DNA from: Synchiropus splendidus
Lineage: Eukaryota > Chordata > Actinopteri > Syngnathiformes > Callionymidae
Assembly: GCF_027744825.2 (NCBI RefSeq)
Contig: NC_071334.1
Coordinates: forward strand, 43,191,437-43,255,436
Reading direction: 5' to 3'
Length of the DNA: 64,000 nucleotides
Shown: piece by piece, positions 11,498 to 26,400 of the stretch
How the letters are laid out: every line of letters begins with the position of its first letter
Position numbering within the stretch: position 1 is the stretch's first letter
The notes under the pieces: generated by a model
What the model was told of the DNA's origin: nothing
Databases searched by the model: none
What the model saw: the letters and a program-made list of their open reading frames with translations, nothing else
Position numbers and translations under genes: made by a program

Positions 11498-14400
11498 ATG
11501 ACACTTCTATCAGACGACCAGTTGGCCAGGCCTCTACCGTTCCGGCTGTCTGAGCAGGGAAAGCTCAACAGCATCTCCTTCAACTCGACGGAGCACATTG
11601 GCTCCAAAGAGGACTATATGGACAGCATGGAGAGCAGCTCCGAGTTTGGAGCGGTGGAAGCCCCGAGGCGCTCCCGGGGACGGCTCATCCTTCACGGCCT
11701 GGTCATGTTTGGAAGGGAATTCTGCTACGCCGTGGAGGCTGCTTTTGTCACACCTGTCCTGCTGAGCGTGGGTCTGCCCCGCAGCCTCTACAGCCTGGTG
11801 TGGTTGATCAGTCCCATCCTGGGCTTCCTGCTGCAGCCCATCATCGGCTCAGCCAGTGACTTCTGCCGCTCGCCGTGGGGTCGGCGCAGACCCTACATCC
11901 TGGTCTTGGGCATCATCATGCTGATAGGCATCACTATGTTCCTGAATGGGGATGTGGTCGTCTCAGGTGAGCAGCATGAGAGAGAGAGTGGAGAAGATAT
12001 TTCTGGCCTCATCATTGAGCTCGTAGCTTCAGACCGTTCTTCAATCAAGTCATTTTAAGAGCAAGATTCCCGGAGGGATGGATGTGCAAGGTTCAATCTT
12101 CCAAACAGCAGTCCAGTTGGCTTATGCTAGAGAAGGAGGGTGGAGGTGGAATTAAATGTTGCTTTTGATCCGGCCCCTCTGCTGGTTTCATCATTCTGCT
12201 CCCTGAAATGGAGCAGGCAAACACCAACGCATGGTTACTTGCCAAAAAAGTCAATTGTGTGCTTCCTTTGTTTAATTGACCAAGTCCTTCCAAGTCCAAC
12301 TTTGTTTTATCTTTGCTTCATTGTGATGACATTTTGGACAAAAGTAGGTTTTACTGTCACAGTAACGTCTCTACTATACTCTGTTTTTTGGTGCAGAAAC
12401 AACAAAATTCCCTCCTGAGCAAAATGAATATGGTTTGGAAGCTACGCCAATGTTTTGCCGTGTGACTTCCACTTACCAGATAAAAAGCCAAAACAAGAAT
12501 GATTTAGCGTGAATGGAATCAAAAGGGGGAAGGCGTTTTGGAAAACACGTTAAACACATTTGCTCTTTGTGACCAGCCTTCGTGTTATGCAAGGGGCTGC
12601 TTAGTCTGAAAGACTTTCATTGATCATCTGATCAATCAGACTAATGTTTTCGGGGAAGCAGAAGATACTCTTTAGATGTCGGGCCAATTTGGAGAGTCCT
12701 GATCATCGAGGACATCAAATGAAGTTCCAAAAAGATCACTGAAAGTGGAGGTGAAAGTCTCCCGGCTTTTTTTTTATTTTTTATACAAGTCTGACATGTG
12801 GTTTCAGTGGTATGAGGTCAAGACATAAATATGGAAAAATAACAAACATTGATTGGGAAATAAAGCATGTCAACTGGTGTAGCAACAAAAACTAGAGAAA
12901 ATGAATGAAATGATACACACACCTTTGGTGTGAACAGGCCAATAGACAGAAAATATAATTTTCCTTCATACAAACCAAGTAACCAGGCAAATTCTATGTG
13001 ACCAAACATTTGACCAAATATTACTGGGTGTACTTTTTTCTGTGCAAAATGAGAGGCTGCCATCGGCTATAATGTGTTTCGCAGGGCAACACAACGTGAG
13101 TTTAAATTTCTCATTTGAGTGTCAGGTCCTTTGACCAAGATGGGCTAGATGGCGGTTAACTGCGATACCTGGCAGGTGTGCCACAAATATCTGAGGACTT
13201 CTGATGGTTTGGGAGGAACCGTCTCGGGGCAACATGTTCCTCATACCTTTGAGAAAGTCTCTTTCTTTCCCTGAGTGTAGATGAGATAAGCAGATTATCA
13301 TTCCATTTCTCATGAGTTGTAGCAAATGCCTGGCGGGTGGTGTGACGTCGCATTTGTGCCGTGTGAAGCCGTCAACTCTAGGTTACGGGTGAAGAGAAAG
13401 GGTCAGAGGCACAGTACAGTAGCTGTAGGGTAATCATGAGTATGTGTCTCACATGTATCTCGCCGCCTTCAACTTTGAATTGCATTTACATTTAAATAGT
13501 ACGATTGCTTTACAGCCAAAGGCAGATTAATCTTGAGGAGTTCAATTGGGCTGAGTGGGTATCAACTGGGAAGAACAGTAGAGCAGATAGAGGGATATGC
13601 ATTGAGTTTGGTCCGCACCTCTAGTAAATGACAGATGCCTTATTAATGACCACTTATTATTATCATTATTATTGTTGTTGTTTCTTCTTCATTTAATAGT
13701 CAGCATTGAGCCTTTTTTTCGTGTCACTTTTTTAATACTTGAGAAAATCAAAATACTACTCCTGCTGCTACTACTGCTATTACTAATACAAATAAAATAA
13801 TTAGATATTTGTATGATGAGACGCTTGTCATTATTTGGTTATTTCTGGGCTGCTTCACTATACTATACTCAACTTTGGCTGAAAATGAATCACACTGTCG
13901 TTGTCAATACATGCAGTAAACATTACGCACGCACTGGAATTTCTACAGTTCTTTTTTTGTCTTCCTTAACAAAACTTTATTAGAATGGTTATAACAAAGA
14001 GTGTGTGATTGACCAAACCGATTCTTTTAGAATTTGAGCCATGTTTAAAAGTAAGATCTGCGAAAACTTGACTCCTCTTACAGATACATATCCGTCTTGT
14101 ATTTTTTTGTTTTTGATGAGAATGAGTCTAATCTCTCATTCTGCTAAATGTTATTTTTGGGATGAGACAGAAACAGAAACACATTTTATTAGAAGCTAAT
14201 TGCATTGGATTATGATTTAAACTTTCTCTGTTTGAGTGACTGTTATGCTCATGACTCAGTTGTAGCCCAACTGATAGCAGCCCCAACTGAAAGCATGTCT
14301 TCATCTGCTGGTCTTTTCATAGTTGCTGTTTTGAAGTTTATTGTAAATAATTATGTTTGAAACCTGATCATCTGCAGAGTTAAACAGTTTAAACAACTCA

Positions 14401-17400
14401 GAGCTGATGTTATCTTCCTGCTGTGTTGATGCCTGAGCAATGCAAATTCAGGATAACAGCTGATGTCTATAAAGGTTTTTAGAAAAATAAATAAAATAAA
14501 CACGATCATGTGTTTCACTTCACAGCACTTGTAGAAGACCGGTCGCTGCGGAGCATCTGGGCCATTGTGGTGGTGATGCTCGGCGTGGTGATGTTCGACT
14601 TCGCGGCTGACTTCATCGATGGACCGATAAAGGCCTATCTGTTTGACGTGTGCTCACATCAAGACAAGGAGAGGGGTCTGCACTACCATGCTCTTCTCAC
14701 AGGTCTGTCATTTCCACAGCAGAGTCACACTCGGGCTGAGATAAACACAACACTTCTTGTACCTGGAAAGTTGTGGGGTCCCCGTCAAGTCATTTTCTTC
14801 CCTTTGTTGCTTTAATGGGTCATTGCAGCTGACGACCATGAGCCAATAATAGGTGGGCAATTCAATTTCCTGAAGGGCCACATTAGAAACTGTAACTGTC
14901 GTGAGGGGCCATCGTCAAAAGAAAGACAGCGATGACTACAAAACATGACGGAAAAATATCCAAAATATATTCTTAAGTAACAAGGACAAAATTAATGTTT
15001 AAGATTAAATGTAAGGATAAGGATATTGATAAGTGTAAAAATGCCATGAAACCTAGTGTTATTTAATTTTATATGCATTTGATTTGAATATGACTGTATA
15101 TGAATATGATGACTGAAATACAACAAAAAAGGCAGAAAAATGACAACATTTAATGGGGCCACGAAAATACAGGCATCGGGCCGCATATGGCCCCCAGGCT
15201 GCACTTTGCCCAAGACTGTAATGAACAATAGGTGGAGGACACCTTTAGCAGTCGATCACGCTCCGGGTCAGTTCAGTGTGTTTGTTGCACTGTGGGAGGA
15301 AACCAGAATATGCACATATACCCCGATGTATTATATGTAGTCATTAAACATAACACCAAAATGAAATATATATTTATATATCTTGACCATATGACTGAAT
15401 CTAGCCAGCAGGTGGTACATTAGATACATGCAAATGTCTGAGTCGAGCCTTTCTCAAGCTCCGTGAGCCGCACCTCACTTCTTACTGGATTTGGCTTCCA
15501 CTCAAGTGATTCTGTCTGCCTGGCATAAACAACAGACGAAGAATGACTGTTAGCCTGATGCCACAAATGTGAGTTTTACAGCTGAGCGATCTAAGAGGGT
15601 TTTAAACCGAAGCATTCTCTATAACTTAAACTCAATCTCTCGATGCCAACGTTGTGGGTGTGTTTGCTCGCGAATCAACCCACAGATGAAATTTCCAATT
15701 TTGTTATTTTGGAGAAAAAAAAATCATCTTACAACGGTTCCAAAGGGAGTCTCGTTATTGGTGTCCCTCTACACACACACACACTAATCCTGTCCACAGG
15801 GTTTTGTAGTGTGAGCAGTGAAGTCGCAGCAGCCTGCCATGTGTGGCTCAAAGCTAGGCGTCCATTCTGAGTTCATTTGACACTGAAGCCTGCTGTTGTG
15901 AAATCACTTGGCTTTGTCTGGAAAAAAGGGTAAAGATTGACAGCCCTTTTAATCGACAACCAATATTCCTGTTCTCTAAACTAAAAACTCATTTGAAATA
16001 AGTGTAATTCTAATGAAGCAAAGTGCACTTTAATTATAAACAGCCTTGCTCCTTGATTTCTAATGTATATTGTTCAATCAACTCCTGGTATTGTTTGTTA
16101 AAAATGTTCTCGTTCTTTCTCTTCACTGAGACTTTTTCCTCCTTCGCAAACATACGGCTTTCTCCTACACATTTTGTGAGCTTGTGGGTTAAATTTTGGC
16201 TCTCAAGTGACTGAGGCTTAACTGAGAGAATCCGGTCATTTTTGAAAATAAATACTTCAGACTCAGATAATACAGAAAACGGAAATAATTAATTATTCTT
16301 GTGCGACCCGGTGCCAATTGATCCACGGAACGGTACCCAGTCCGGGGTTTGGGGACCACTGATCGAGATTATGTTTAGCACGAGATTCGCATTTATTCTG
16401 AGCAGCTTGTCTCTTAGAGGAGAGATTTTATCTGTGGACTATCCTGAATGGTGAGTCATGGTGGCGCACGGACGGTACCCTGAGAAGGAATGGTGAGATG
16501 GAATTTTAAATCATAGATCAGAACTCAGATTATGAAACAAGGGTAGGTCATCTTGCACCTCCAAGGAAAATGTTTATGTATGTTTTGTTTGTGTTTATAC
16601 ATGTATAAAAACCTCGCAATGGATTAACATACAAACTTCTCTTCTGTTTCATTCTTTTGACCTGTTTCAAACCCAAAACCATTTGAAACTCAGGAGACAG
16701 ATTCCAGTTATGCTGAGAACATTAACACTGCTGCCTCCTCCATCACGATTCTAAGTTCACTTGTGTCTCCGTGCTCCTGAAACACAATTTTCCTGACTGC
16801 AGCTGTCAAAAGAGGTGGGGTCAAGATTTTCTGGAGACAGCTCTGTGGAATCCCTCACAAGCAACTGAGGAGATGAGAGTAATACTCATAAGGTCAGTGA
16901 GTAGAAGTCAACAATGGTCTCTAGTCTCCATGTTCCTTTGGAGTCTGCCTGAAACTGGCAGAACAATTCTTCGCTAAAATATGATACTTAGCAACAAGAA
17001 ATAGATATGTTGGATAGAAGTAGACACAGCTCCGCTTTTGAAAGGTGAAAAGTATGTAGGCAGTACTTAATGGAGTAAAGTGCTTCGATAGCGGGGTTGA
17101 GCCACGTTCCAAGCCACACCAAGGAGTGCATTGGTACCAATTAGCTCTTGAAATAGCCTTTTACTTTTGCTGCCTTAATGGAAGGTGGCCTTTGAAAAAC
17201 ACAGTTATAATTTTTTTCATAGCTGACATCAAACACTAAAAGAAATATTTGCCTGGTGAAATGCTGCTGTAGCTGTGGCTTCCCCTAAAACAGAATTGTG
17301 ATGTAATTGTTGTATTGTATTGTTGGACGTTCATTTCAGCGTAGATCATCTCAGTGGTTCGTGGCACAACAGGCCCTCTGTTTGGAAGCCATCAGGTTTT

Positions 17401-20400
17401 CAGGGACAACTGCATGTATTTAAAGTTATTGGAGGCCACATAACCTAACTAAGCTGGCCGGATTTGGACCCTGTGCCTTGACAGGTTGAAGCGTTTGCCT
17501 TTTATGCAAGGCCTCTCTGCAGGTGAAATATCTAAGTAACCAACCTAAACACATTAATGTGAGTTTGTTTTAACCATATGACTCCTTTGTCTCTTCATCT
17601 TGGATGTAACTATAAAACGTATGTGGTGGACAATCGAAGTGGAAGGGAAGTTAGCTCATCATATCATCCATAGTCGCTCAGTATGTTTGTTCCTACTTGT
17701 CATACGAATGATGAATGGTTGTCTCAGGATTCTGAACTCTTCCAGCCTCCGTTTTGGAGCGTCATAAGTCACAGATATAGCTATTATATCTAGTTTCTGT
17801 TCCCCTCGATCTGTTTGTAACAACAGCTGGCATGGATATAAGTTGGAATTATTGATTTTGTGGTTGTAAAATATTGCTTTTGCTGCCGTTAAATTGATAT
17901 CATTTCATAAGAAAGATACAAATGCTTATGAAAAGAAATACCGCAGACAATATGGAAGTTGCCATTTTTTTAAATGATTTTTGTGATTGTGTGTTTTTGG
18001 AGGAGCAGAGGTACAAGTCTACAATATTCTTGCTAGATTATGCTGAAGAATGCTCTCAGGTAGAGATGATGTTTTGAGTATGAGCGTCAGTGGTGCGCTC
18101 AGCTGTCAGCAGGCACCGGCTGGTGTAAGTCTGGAGGTAATCCATCCCTGAGCTGGTCATGTGCTGCAGTCATGAGTCTGGGCTGAGGTAGACAGTGGCC
18201 TGGCACATGACCATTCCCTACATCATGGAATTTAACTTCGGAGCAGGATGAATGAGGAAGTGTTTGGACTTCTCAAGGAGCTCTTTATTAACCTTTTTGT
18301 TTGAATGATCTCTCAGTTTTGGCATAAAATTGCGACTTTCGCAGTGAAGCTGGTCTGATCCAGCAGAGCGTGAGTGCACGGAAGAATCCTAATTTTGTGA
18401 TTGTGTGTTTGCTAGTCATGACCACGTGGCATTGCTCTGACGCCAGTATTCTCTCAAATCCCTTCTAAAATACTGAACTTGCGGAAAATAAGAAGGTTAA
18501 TACGATATTGATTGAAATGTAACAGACCGATTGCTTATCTTTATACATGTGTCTGGAGCCCGGGGCGCGCAGCGACGGCAGCGTGTTGGAGTCGGACCTC
18601 AGTCAAGAACCAAATAAAGGCACACAAATTAACACATCTTAATGATTCCAGAGAATGTGATCATTTCTCACTGCTTCTGAATAACAACTAGTTCTCGACG
18701 TCAAGGCCACGGCCCGGGTGTGTTTACACCAACAGCAACACGACGCATTGACCCACAGATTTTGACGTGGACAGATTTTTGTTGTCGACGTTATCGATGG
18801 CATCAACTCATCGTTGCAGCCCTAGATACAAGTATGTGTGTATGTCCATGTACCTGGTTTGTAGTATAAACAATGTACATGCTCAGGTCAGGACAAGTCA
18901 GGAACGTTGCAACAATGAAGTTTCGTTTTGTTCATTTTGTTAATACAAATCCCACGTCCAGAATATAATTGATGCAGAGCTTTATTTTTAGTGCATTTGA
19001 GATCATGTGCTTCCCTTTTTTCATTCAGACTTTTGCTTCCATTAAAATGGAATTCATTATTTAAAAGGCCACCTTTTGTAAACCCATCATATTGTCATGA
19101 CTTGCAGAAATAAAACATCTATTTATGATTTGTATTATTTTCAAAAATACATCTTATGATATTTCTCTCATTGGTGAAACGATGGAAAACACAAGATGGA
19201 AGTAGACACTTGAACATTTATAAACTCTACAGCTGTGACAGAACTATCGTTAGGGTTTCGTGGGTTTCTTCAGAGCACTCTGGTTTCCTCCCACCCATCC
19301 AAAAACATACGGTGATGACTCGAGTTTGTCAGTAGGTGTGCCTCCTGCATCACTGAAAAGAAAAGCAGAAAAAACACAGAAAAAAGCTGGAGAAAATGGA
19401 GAAAATAATGATGGCGCACAGCAGAATTTACACTCACCTGTTTTATGGCACTTAAAGTCAGGTATTGCTGTACAGTGCGCACACTGAAAGGAAGCATCCT
19501 GACTGTGAAGATCACCTTTACATTGCGAGTTGTAAATGCTGGTGAAATGAGTGTAAAATCAATGGAGCAGCACAAACAAACTCACTCAAGTGTCTGAGGC
19601 AAGGCTTGGAAATGAAGCTAAATGAGGACATGCGGTCGTACAGTAGCTGCAGCTTCACAACAGGAAGGTCGTTCTCTCTGTGTTCACAAGGTTTCCCCCA
19701 GGGAGTTTTTGTACCTTGTCAAAAATGATCATTCACTGGAAATAGAGATTGAAATTGCTGCCTGCCTCTCTGGAGGCAAGTCTTGGGTTCATACCAAGGC
19801 TTGCATAACTCTGGGTTTAGGGTGAACTGGGGCGTGTCTACTCCCAGCTTGTTTGAGGGATGAGGATAAACGTGGGCATGTGAGGCATGTGGCCAGCAAA
19901 CTGCGCAAATCTGTCCCTAACTTTGAAGGTATTATTTTGTACTGAGAAAGCTGAATGGTTGGCGGATAGCTGGTGGATTACAGAGTTTGATGGTGGATGG
20001 AGTTCAAGTGTATCAATGATGATCGTGGGGTCCCATCCCAATCATGGATTTGGACCTTGCAAACCATTTTGTCTCCTCGGGCCAAATTCTTTGAGCTGTG
20101 TGTCAACCTCAGTGAACGTTACTCTGTGTCAAAGGCTAAAATGAAATGACTCAGCATTTTTCTGTCAATGGAGGTTGTCCAATTTCATCAGTTTTTTTTT
20201 TCTTTTCTTGTTGAGCTGCCATGAATAGAACTACCTCAGACTGAAAGTCCATCTGCACTCAAGTGTGGGATCTCTCAACGGCTGCGACTCTCTTATCGTG
20301 TCACCGAAAAGTCACCTGATCATTGCGATCTTGCTCCTTGTTAGAACCTTTTAAATTAGCTGCAATATAAATGAGCGCAAACCGTGAAAAAATAATAGTA

Positions 20401-23400
20401 ACCCAAGTGTGTTAAACGGTGTAAGATGTTAAGTGAGCAATGCTTAAGCTAAGCTAAAACAAAATGCTCAGATAACGAAGGTTTAAAAAAGTCAAACCAC
20501 TTGTGTACTCAAATACTCAACATTTCCTGGTAATTCAACAGCACAAAATAACTTATAACAACAGTGGAGGTTACAAGATACCTTCCGTTTCCTCATCATG
20601 TCACTGTAAACTGGACAGCCTTTCATCATGTTCACGGTTGAAGCAGTTCTAATACATTTTGTATCGCAATGTATCAAGAAAATGGTTGAAGAAATAGCTT
20701 TTAACACTGTAGCTGGCCGTTACACCTCACCATCCATTCATTGTGAACATTGGTTGGAATGATGAGGATTTTTACACTGAACGCTGTGGGAGCTCATTGT
20801 GAATGTCACAATGAGAAATCAAAGTTTGTTTTCTTAGTTAGCTTGTAAAACCTGCGTAGGTGCAGAGGTGGTTGGATGGAAACAAAGCAAATGTTCAAAC
20901 ACTTATTCCTGTTAATTGCTAATAGTCACACTTTCTTTAACCCAAACTAGGACTCTGTTAGGATGATGAACGCAGCCAGTTGAGACAGATTTTCTTTTGC
21001 TTCGGAAGATGAATGGGGAGGTGCCACTGACAGGAGTATCGTGTTTTTGCGGGGGTGTTGAGGTCAGCGAAGGGATGTGGGGGCTTGTTAGGGGGGTCAG
21101 TTGGTCCATTTTTTATACGCACAAATAGACCCCTAGTAGTGAACACCAGCCCTTTTGCCTTTTCCCCTTCATTCTTAGACTTGAGAAAAAAATAACTCTG
21201 TCATAAATTCCATGTATTTAATTTAGTTTAGTTATTAAGTATTACGCTGAACAGACCACAGCAACCAAATTGTTTCATTGTGATACATCTTAACCTCTAG
21301 GCCACTGACAGGTTGCATGCAAATGAGATCTAAATATTGCACATGGATAATAAACATTTGTTGAAATAGACAAAGTGACAACAACAACAATGTGTTTGCA
21401 TGGTACACTTTTTTCCGGCGTTGGCCTTCTGTGTTACATAGTTGTGATCGCAGGTTGTTTGTATGTCCAGCGTTATTGAGCCCTGTAGGTCGAGAGCCCT
21501 GCTCGTGGCTTTGAGCTCCTCTCCGGCGATGCCACAGTGCTGGTGGTGGTAGAAAAGCTTGACTGTTAACTCTTTCAATTTCTCCTTGACTCCACTTCTA
21601 GGTTTGGGTGGAGCGTTTGGCTATCTGGTTGGAGCAATGGACTGGGGTCACTCCATCATGGGCCAACTCCTGGGATCTGAATACCAAGTCATCTACTTCT
21701 TTTCTGCGCTGACCTGGAGTGTCCTCCTCATTATCCATCTGTTCAGTATACCTGAGCAACCTCTGGGCAAAGACCACGAAGTCCTGGATCCTTCACCCAC
21801 ACGGCCCCTTCACCCCCAGACCTCCCACAGCAGTGGTTATGGAACGCTGGGCAAGGAGGTGACGATGACTGCAGTGGCATCGCCAGTCACCGACCTTCGC
21901 CCGAGATCCTTCTCAGCTCTGGGGGAAGCCAACTCTGTCACATCCAGTGCTAAGCAGCCCAACAAGGAGGTATGATGGTTTGCTTTGGCTTTTCTTGGTG
22001 GAGCTTCTAACTCTTCTGCCGCAGGGGTTTTTCATCAAATATTCCTCGCTGATATCATTTCAGAATTTAGCTTGAAAATGGTTAGAGATGAAGCTGTGCG
22101 GTAAATGGTTTTTGATGGGAGTGAATTCACTCATCTGATTAGTATATATAATAACACATTTGTTACAGATGTTTGTGTGGAAAATACTCTTCCTCATCTC
22201 TCAAGCAACAACAGTAATGATGATGATGATGGCTGGGAATGGTCTGCTGCTATTTGCAGTATATTTTCCCCTGCGTCTCCTGCCTTTTTGTCTTGTGTTT
22301 GTTTTTAACATTCCTGCTATCTCTGTCACTGTTTTTACCACTCCACCACCATGTTCCAGACATGGCGAAGCTCCCAGGATGTGCTGCTTGTTGACTGAAC
22401 AGACTTGCTGTCACTGCGCATCAATGGAGTGCGGCTTCTCACTTTCTGTCTCACTGTGCCAACTTCATCAGAGTTTCTGTCATACGAGAGTACAGCACCC
22501 TCGTCCCCTCGACCGACGGGATGTTTTCAATCTTTATTCACTCCATAACATTCCTATAAACACTCCCACAAATGTTGCCATCTGCTTGTGTAAAGCAGTC
22601 CCCACATCAGGCTTCAAATTTAACACAGCGATGCCAAAGTGGCAATTTTGTGCCTACTGTCTTCTTCTTTTCCTCCTCAATCTCACCCTGTCCTCTGCTT
22701 CCTCTTCTCTCTAACCTTTTTTTCAAATCGTATTAATAAGTACAAGATTGAAATGTATCTGATATCGTACCTGTTGTCAGGCTTCACAAATGGCTACGTT
22801 TAAATCTTTATAGTCTCAAAGAGACTCAGGCTTTTGGCACATACAGCGGAGGGAAACAAGTTTTCACACGCCCTTAAAATTGGACACTATCCCAAATATT
22901 GTCATGAGAAATGGTGGGGAAATCATTTTTATGTTTGAAAATGCGTCTGTATTATACAGACATGAACAAATAAAAAAAAGAACACACGAACGTCACTCTC
23001 AGTGACATGGGAAAAGCACATTTTGATCCGAGGACAACTGATAATTTTGGTCCCTGGTGATACAGGCTGATAAGATTTAGTGCCATTTACTTTAGTATGG
23101 ATTTCATGAGAACTGAAAATGAGGACAAATGTGCCCATACTCCATCAGTAAAGTGTTGCTATGGCTACAGCGGGAAACATTTCTTCATAGTCCATTGAAA
23201 TGATTTTTACAGACCTCTCAACCTTAGAGTATGGTGGCTGAAAAGACATTTACAAACTTTGGAAACAAATTTACAAATAGCGAAACACATTTACTACAAA
23301 ATAACAAACTTCTTTAGCAAAGTGTATTTCCAAACTCTGAAAAAAAATGATAATCTCTGACACTCAGGACAAAATGTGTTTGCTAAAGAAGAATTTGTTC

Positions 23401-26400
23401 CAAGAGTTTGTACATTTGTTTAAAGAAAATTGTAAATGTGTTTTGCACACCACACAAGGTGGCTGTTTTTCCATGATGATTGCTGTGGCTCCTACAAGAT
23501 CTCACACAGTCAGTCATTCTAGGCAGTGTCCTTATTCAGAAGCTGCTTCATCTGAGGTTTACCAGCGTCCTGTCTTCTCAGGGATTGTAGGAATCCACTG
23601 TTGTTGTGAAACCTGCCAAATGAAGATGACTAGGCGACAGCCATCAAAGATTATTGCTCAACCTTTTATTTTACACAAGGTCATATGCAGATTACAAAAA
23701 CCCTCTGAGTGCACTGTATCCTGAAAAACATTTAATGGATGACGTGAATGTTCTCTCCTTCTACAAAAGACGAGTTTGCTGAACGCTGCCAGTGCTCTCC
23801 CATGTGTTGCCTTTGAATCATAAATTCAATTAAGAGATTCTTTTCCCTTACAACATCAGCATTCAACTTGATAACTACTTAAGCTGAGAGCTTGATACGT
23901 GTTGTCAATGTTGAATGCTTCACCACTGATGTCTATCTCTTAGCCCTGACAGTTAATGCAGCTTTCATACGCAAAACAATGAAGGAAAAACTGCTCTTGC
24001 AGGCGCAGAAAAGGATGACGCTGAAGTTACTGCTGCAGGCGTTCATCAACATGCCAAACCACTATCGCTTCCTTTGTGTCAGTCACCTTCTGGGATGGAC
24101 AGCCTTTCTGTGCAACATGCTCTTCTTCACCGACTTCATGGGACAGGTATTGATTTGCTCTCTTAAGTGATGTGTTCCTTGTGTATATGAATGCAGGAAT
24201 TAACAAATACAAAACAAGAATGAGGTGGATGAATAGTGTTCCATTCATCTGGGGGACAATGTCCATCTGCAGTGAACGTCTGGCTTGTTTGGCCGACCAC
24301 ACCTCTGAAGTGGAACGTGAGAGTTTTAAATAGCTGTAGCTGTCTTGTTTAAGTATGAATTAAATATTACATTGACCACAGATGCCAGTCAAGTGTGTGG
24401 CCTGCAGACTAACAGCTGCCCACGAGCACCCGCCAAATGAAGATGACAAAGATTCAATCTGCTGGAAAGACGGGCTGTGCATTTGTATTTGTTATGAGAC
24501 ACTGTCTGTGGTGGAAGGGCGGAGCATTTATGTTTTTAGATTGCTGTAGAGAAACATGAAATTGGCCACAAGTTAAAACGACAGGTTAATTCAGAACCCC
24601 CTGTGGTGACACTTGGGCGGAAACAAACGCCTGTCCGCAAGACATCTGACTGTGGCTCTCTGGCTAAGAAGAGGCTTCTCTGTTGTGGAGCTGTTGGTAA
24701 AGTTGAGTGTGAACGGTCGTCCCTCATTTTATTATCAACATAACACATGAAAAATAATAAATAAATGAATCTACTTGTCCACAATAGCTCCCAGAAATGT
24801 GTCACATCTCGTCGCTGATGGTGAATTGTCTTGTGGAACATACGTGATCCTTTCTTTCCCTCCAAATGTGCATGCTAATGAAAGAAGGTCACGCTGCGAC
24901 ATCAGTGCACCATTCAAAATCAATCATAATGTGGATGAACTGTAACGTATTGCCTCGCTATTCACCATGTGAAACATCAACAAGTGCTGGGCTTCGAAGG
25001 TATCATTTCTTCTCTTCTGTGCAGATTGTCTACAAAGGAGACCCGTACGCCGACCACAACTCCACAGCTTACGTCAGGTATGAGAGGGGAGTGGAGGTGG
25101 GCTGCTGGGGTCTGTGCATCAACGCCGTTTCCTCTGCTCTCTACTCATGTAAGTGGTCGTCATATTGTCTTGGCAGTAATGTAGTACGATGTCACTTCTA
25201 TATCGCCGCAGAAACTGTTCAGATGAACCTAAGCTGGGACCTGAGTTTGCTCCGTGAAGGTCTGTCTATTAGCAAAAGTAACTCCAAAGATTCTCAAGAC
25301 GTTTATCTGAAATTTTCTAGATATGTTGATCATGGAATAATGCACGGATGGTTGACCATTTTGCTGGTGGTCTCAAGTTCCATCTGGATTTACTAGGGTT
25401 TTGAAGGAATCATCACTCACATTTGTGGCGTCTACTTTCAGCAAGAGACGGGCAACTTGATGTGAAAAAACACAGCATACATTGGAATCATTAATGGCCA
25501 GATAAATGGATATGTGAATCATTTGGTCATGTTGAAACAAAACACACACCTTAACCAGACCCCATCAGTATCCAGACATCTGCTTGCCATAACCGAGGAA
25601 GGTGAAATAACCCGGACATGTTGGATTTATTCAATAAAAATGAATTTGACCGACCTTGCTGTGCTCTTTAGATTGACAGAAGAGAATATCTACCGGTAAC
25701 CGGCACTACATGTAGTCCGACGAATCACTCCAGTCTAAAAAAAACCTTCAAATGCAGCGTGACCCCATCAAAGTCATCACAATTATTTCAGATATAACAG
25801 GACCCGTGACCAAAGGCGCATCCGTGTTTTATTACATCGACAGTATAAGAGGTGATGTCACCAACTGCAGCTCTATTGTGTAGCAACAATGCACTTTTGA
25901 CTCCAGCAGTGGCTCTCGGCAACGAAGAGTCAGTACTCTCTCATGTGACGCAGGTTTTTATTCCGAGAGCCACTACTACAGTAGTCTTGAATCAGTGAAG
26001 TTGCTTCATTGATGCGGCTGTGTTTTACTGAATGCATGTCAGATGAGCCAGGTCTCTCTTTGTTATGTGGCTGTATAGTTCATTGGGAAGGTAAGTTGAG
26101 TTTAGGCCTGCAACCATGAAGAAGAATGATTAAAAAGTACGTTTGGGCTCCGCTGGGTTCAGGATTTAGACAGCCATTGCGACTCATAAGTCTGTATTTA
26201 CCTTGGTGTAAAGTCATGTGTAAATGAGGAGGATTGTGTTGCATTCATAGGCGTCTCAGCACCCACTTACTGACTGTATGCTGGCTGCTGCCTGTCAGTG
26301 TGTCTGTCACGTCAGGTGCATTCTGCCCTGCGCTCTGCAAAAGCAGCAGGTCCAATTAAATCCTTCAAAGAAGGATGCGCCAAATCCCCCTTCCCTGTCA

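Noticed and set aside
22160..22714. 184-codon plus-strand frame
   Set aside because: It lies within SLC45A2 intron 3, has low-complexity Met and Leu runs and no homology I know; the real exons splice across it.
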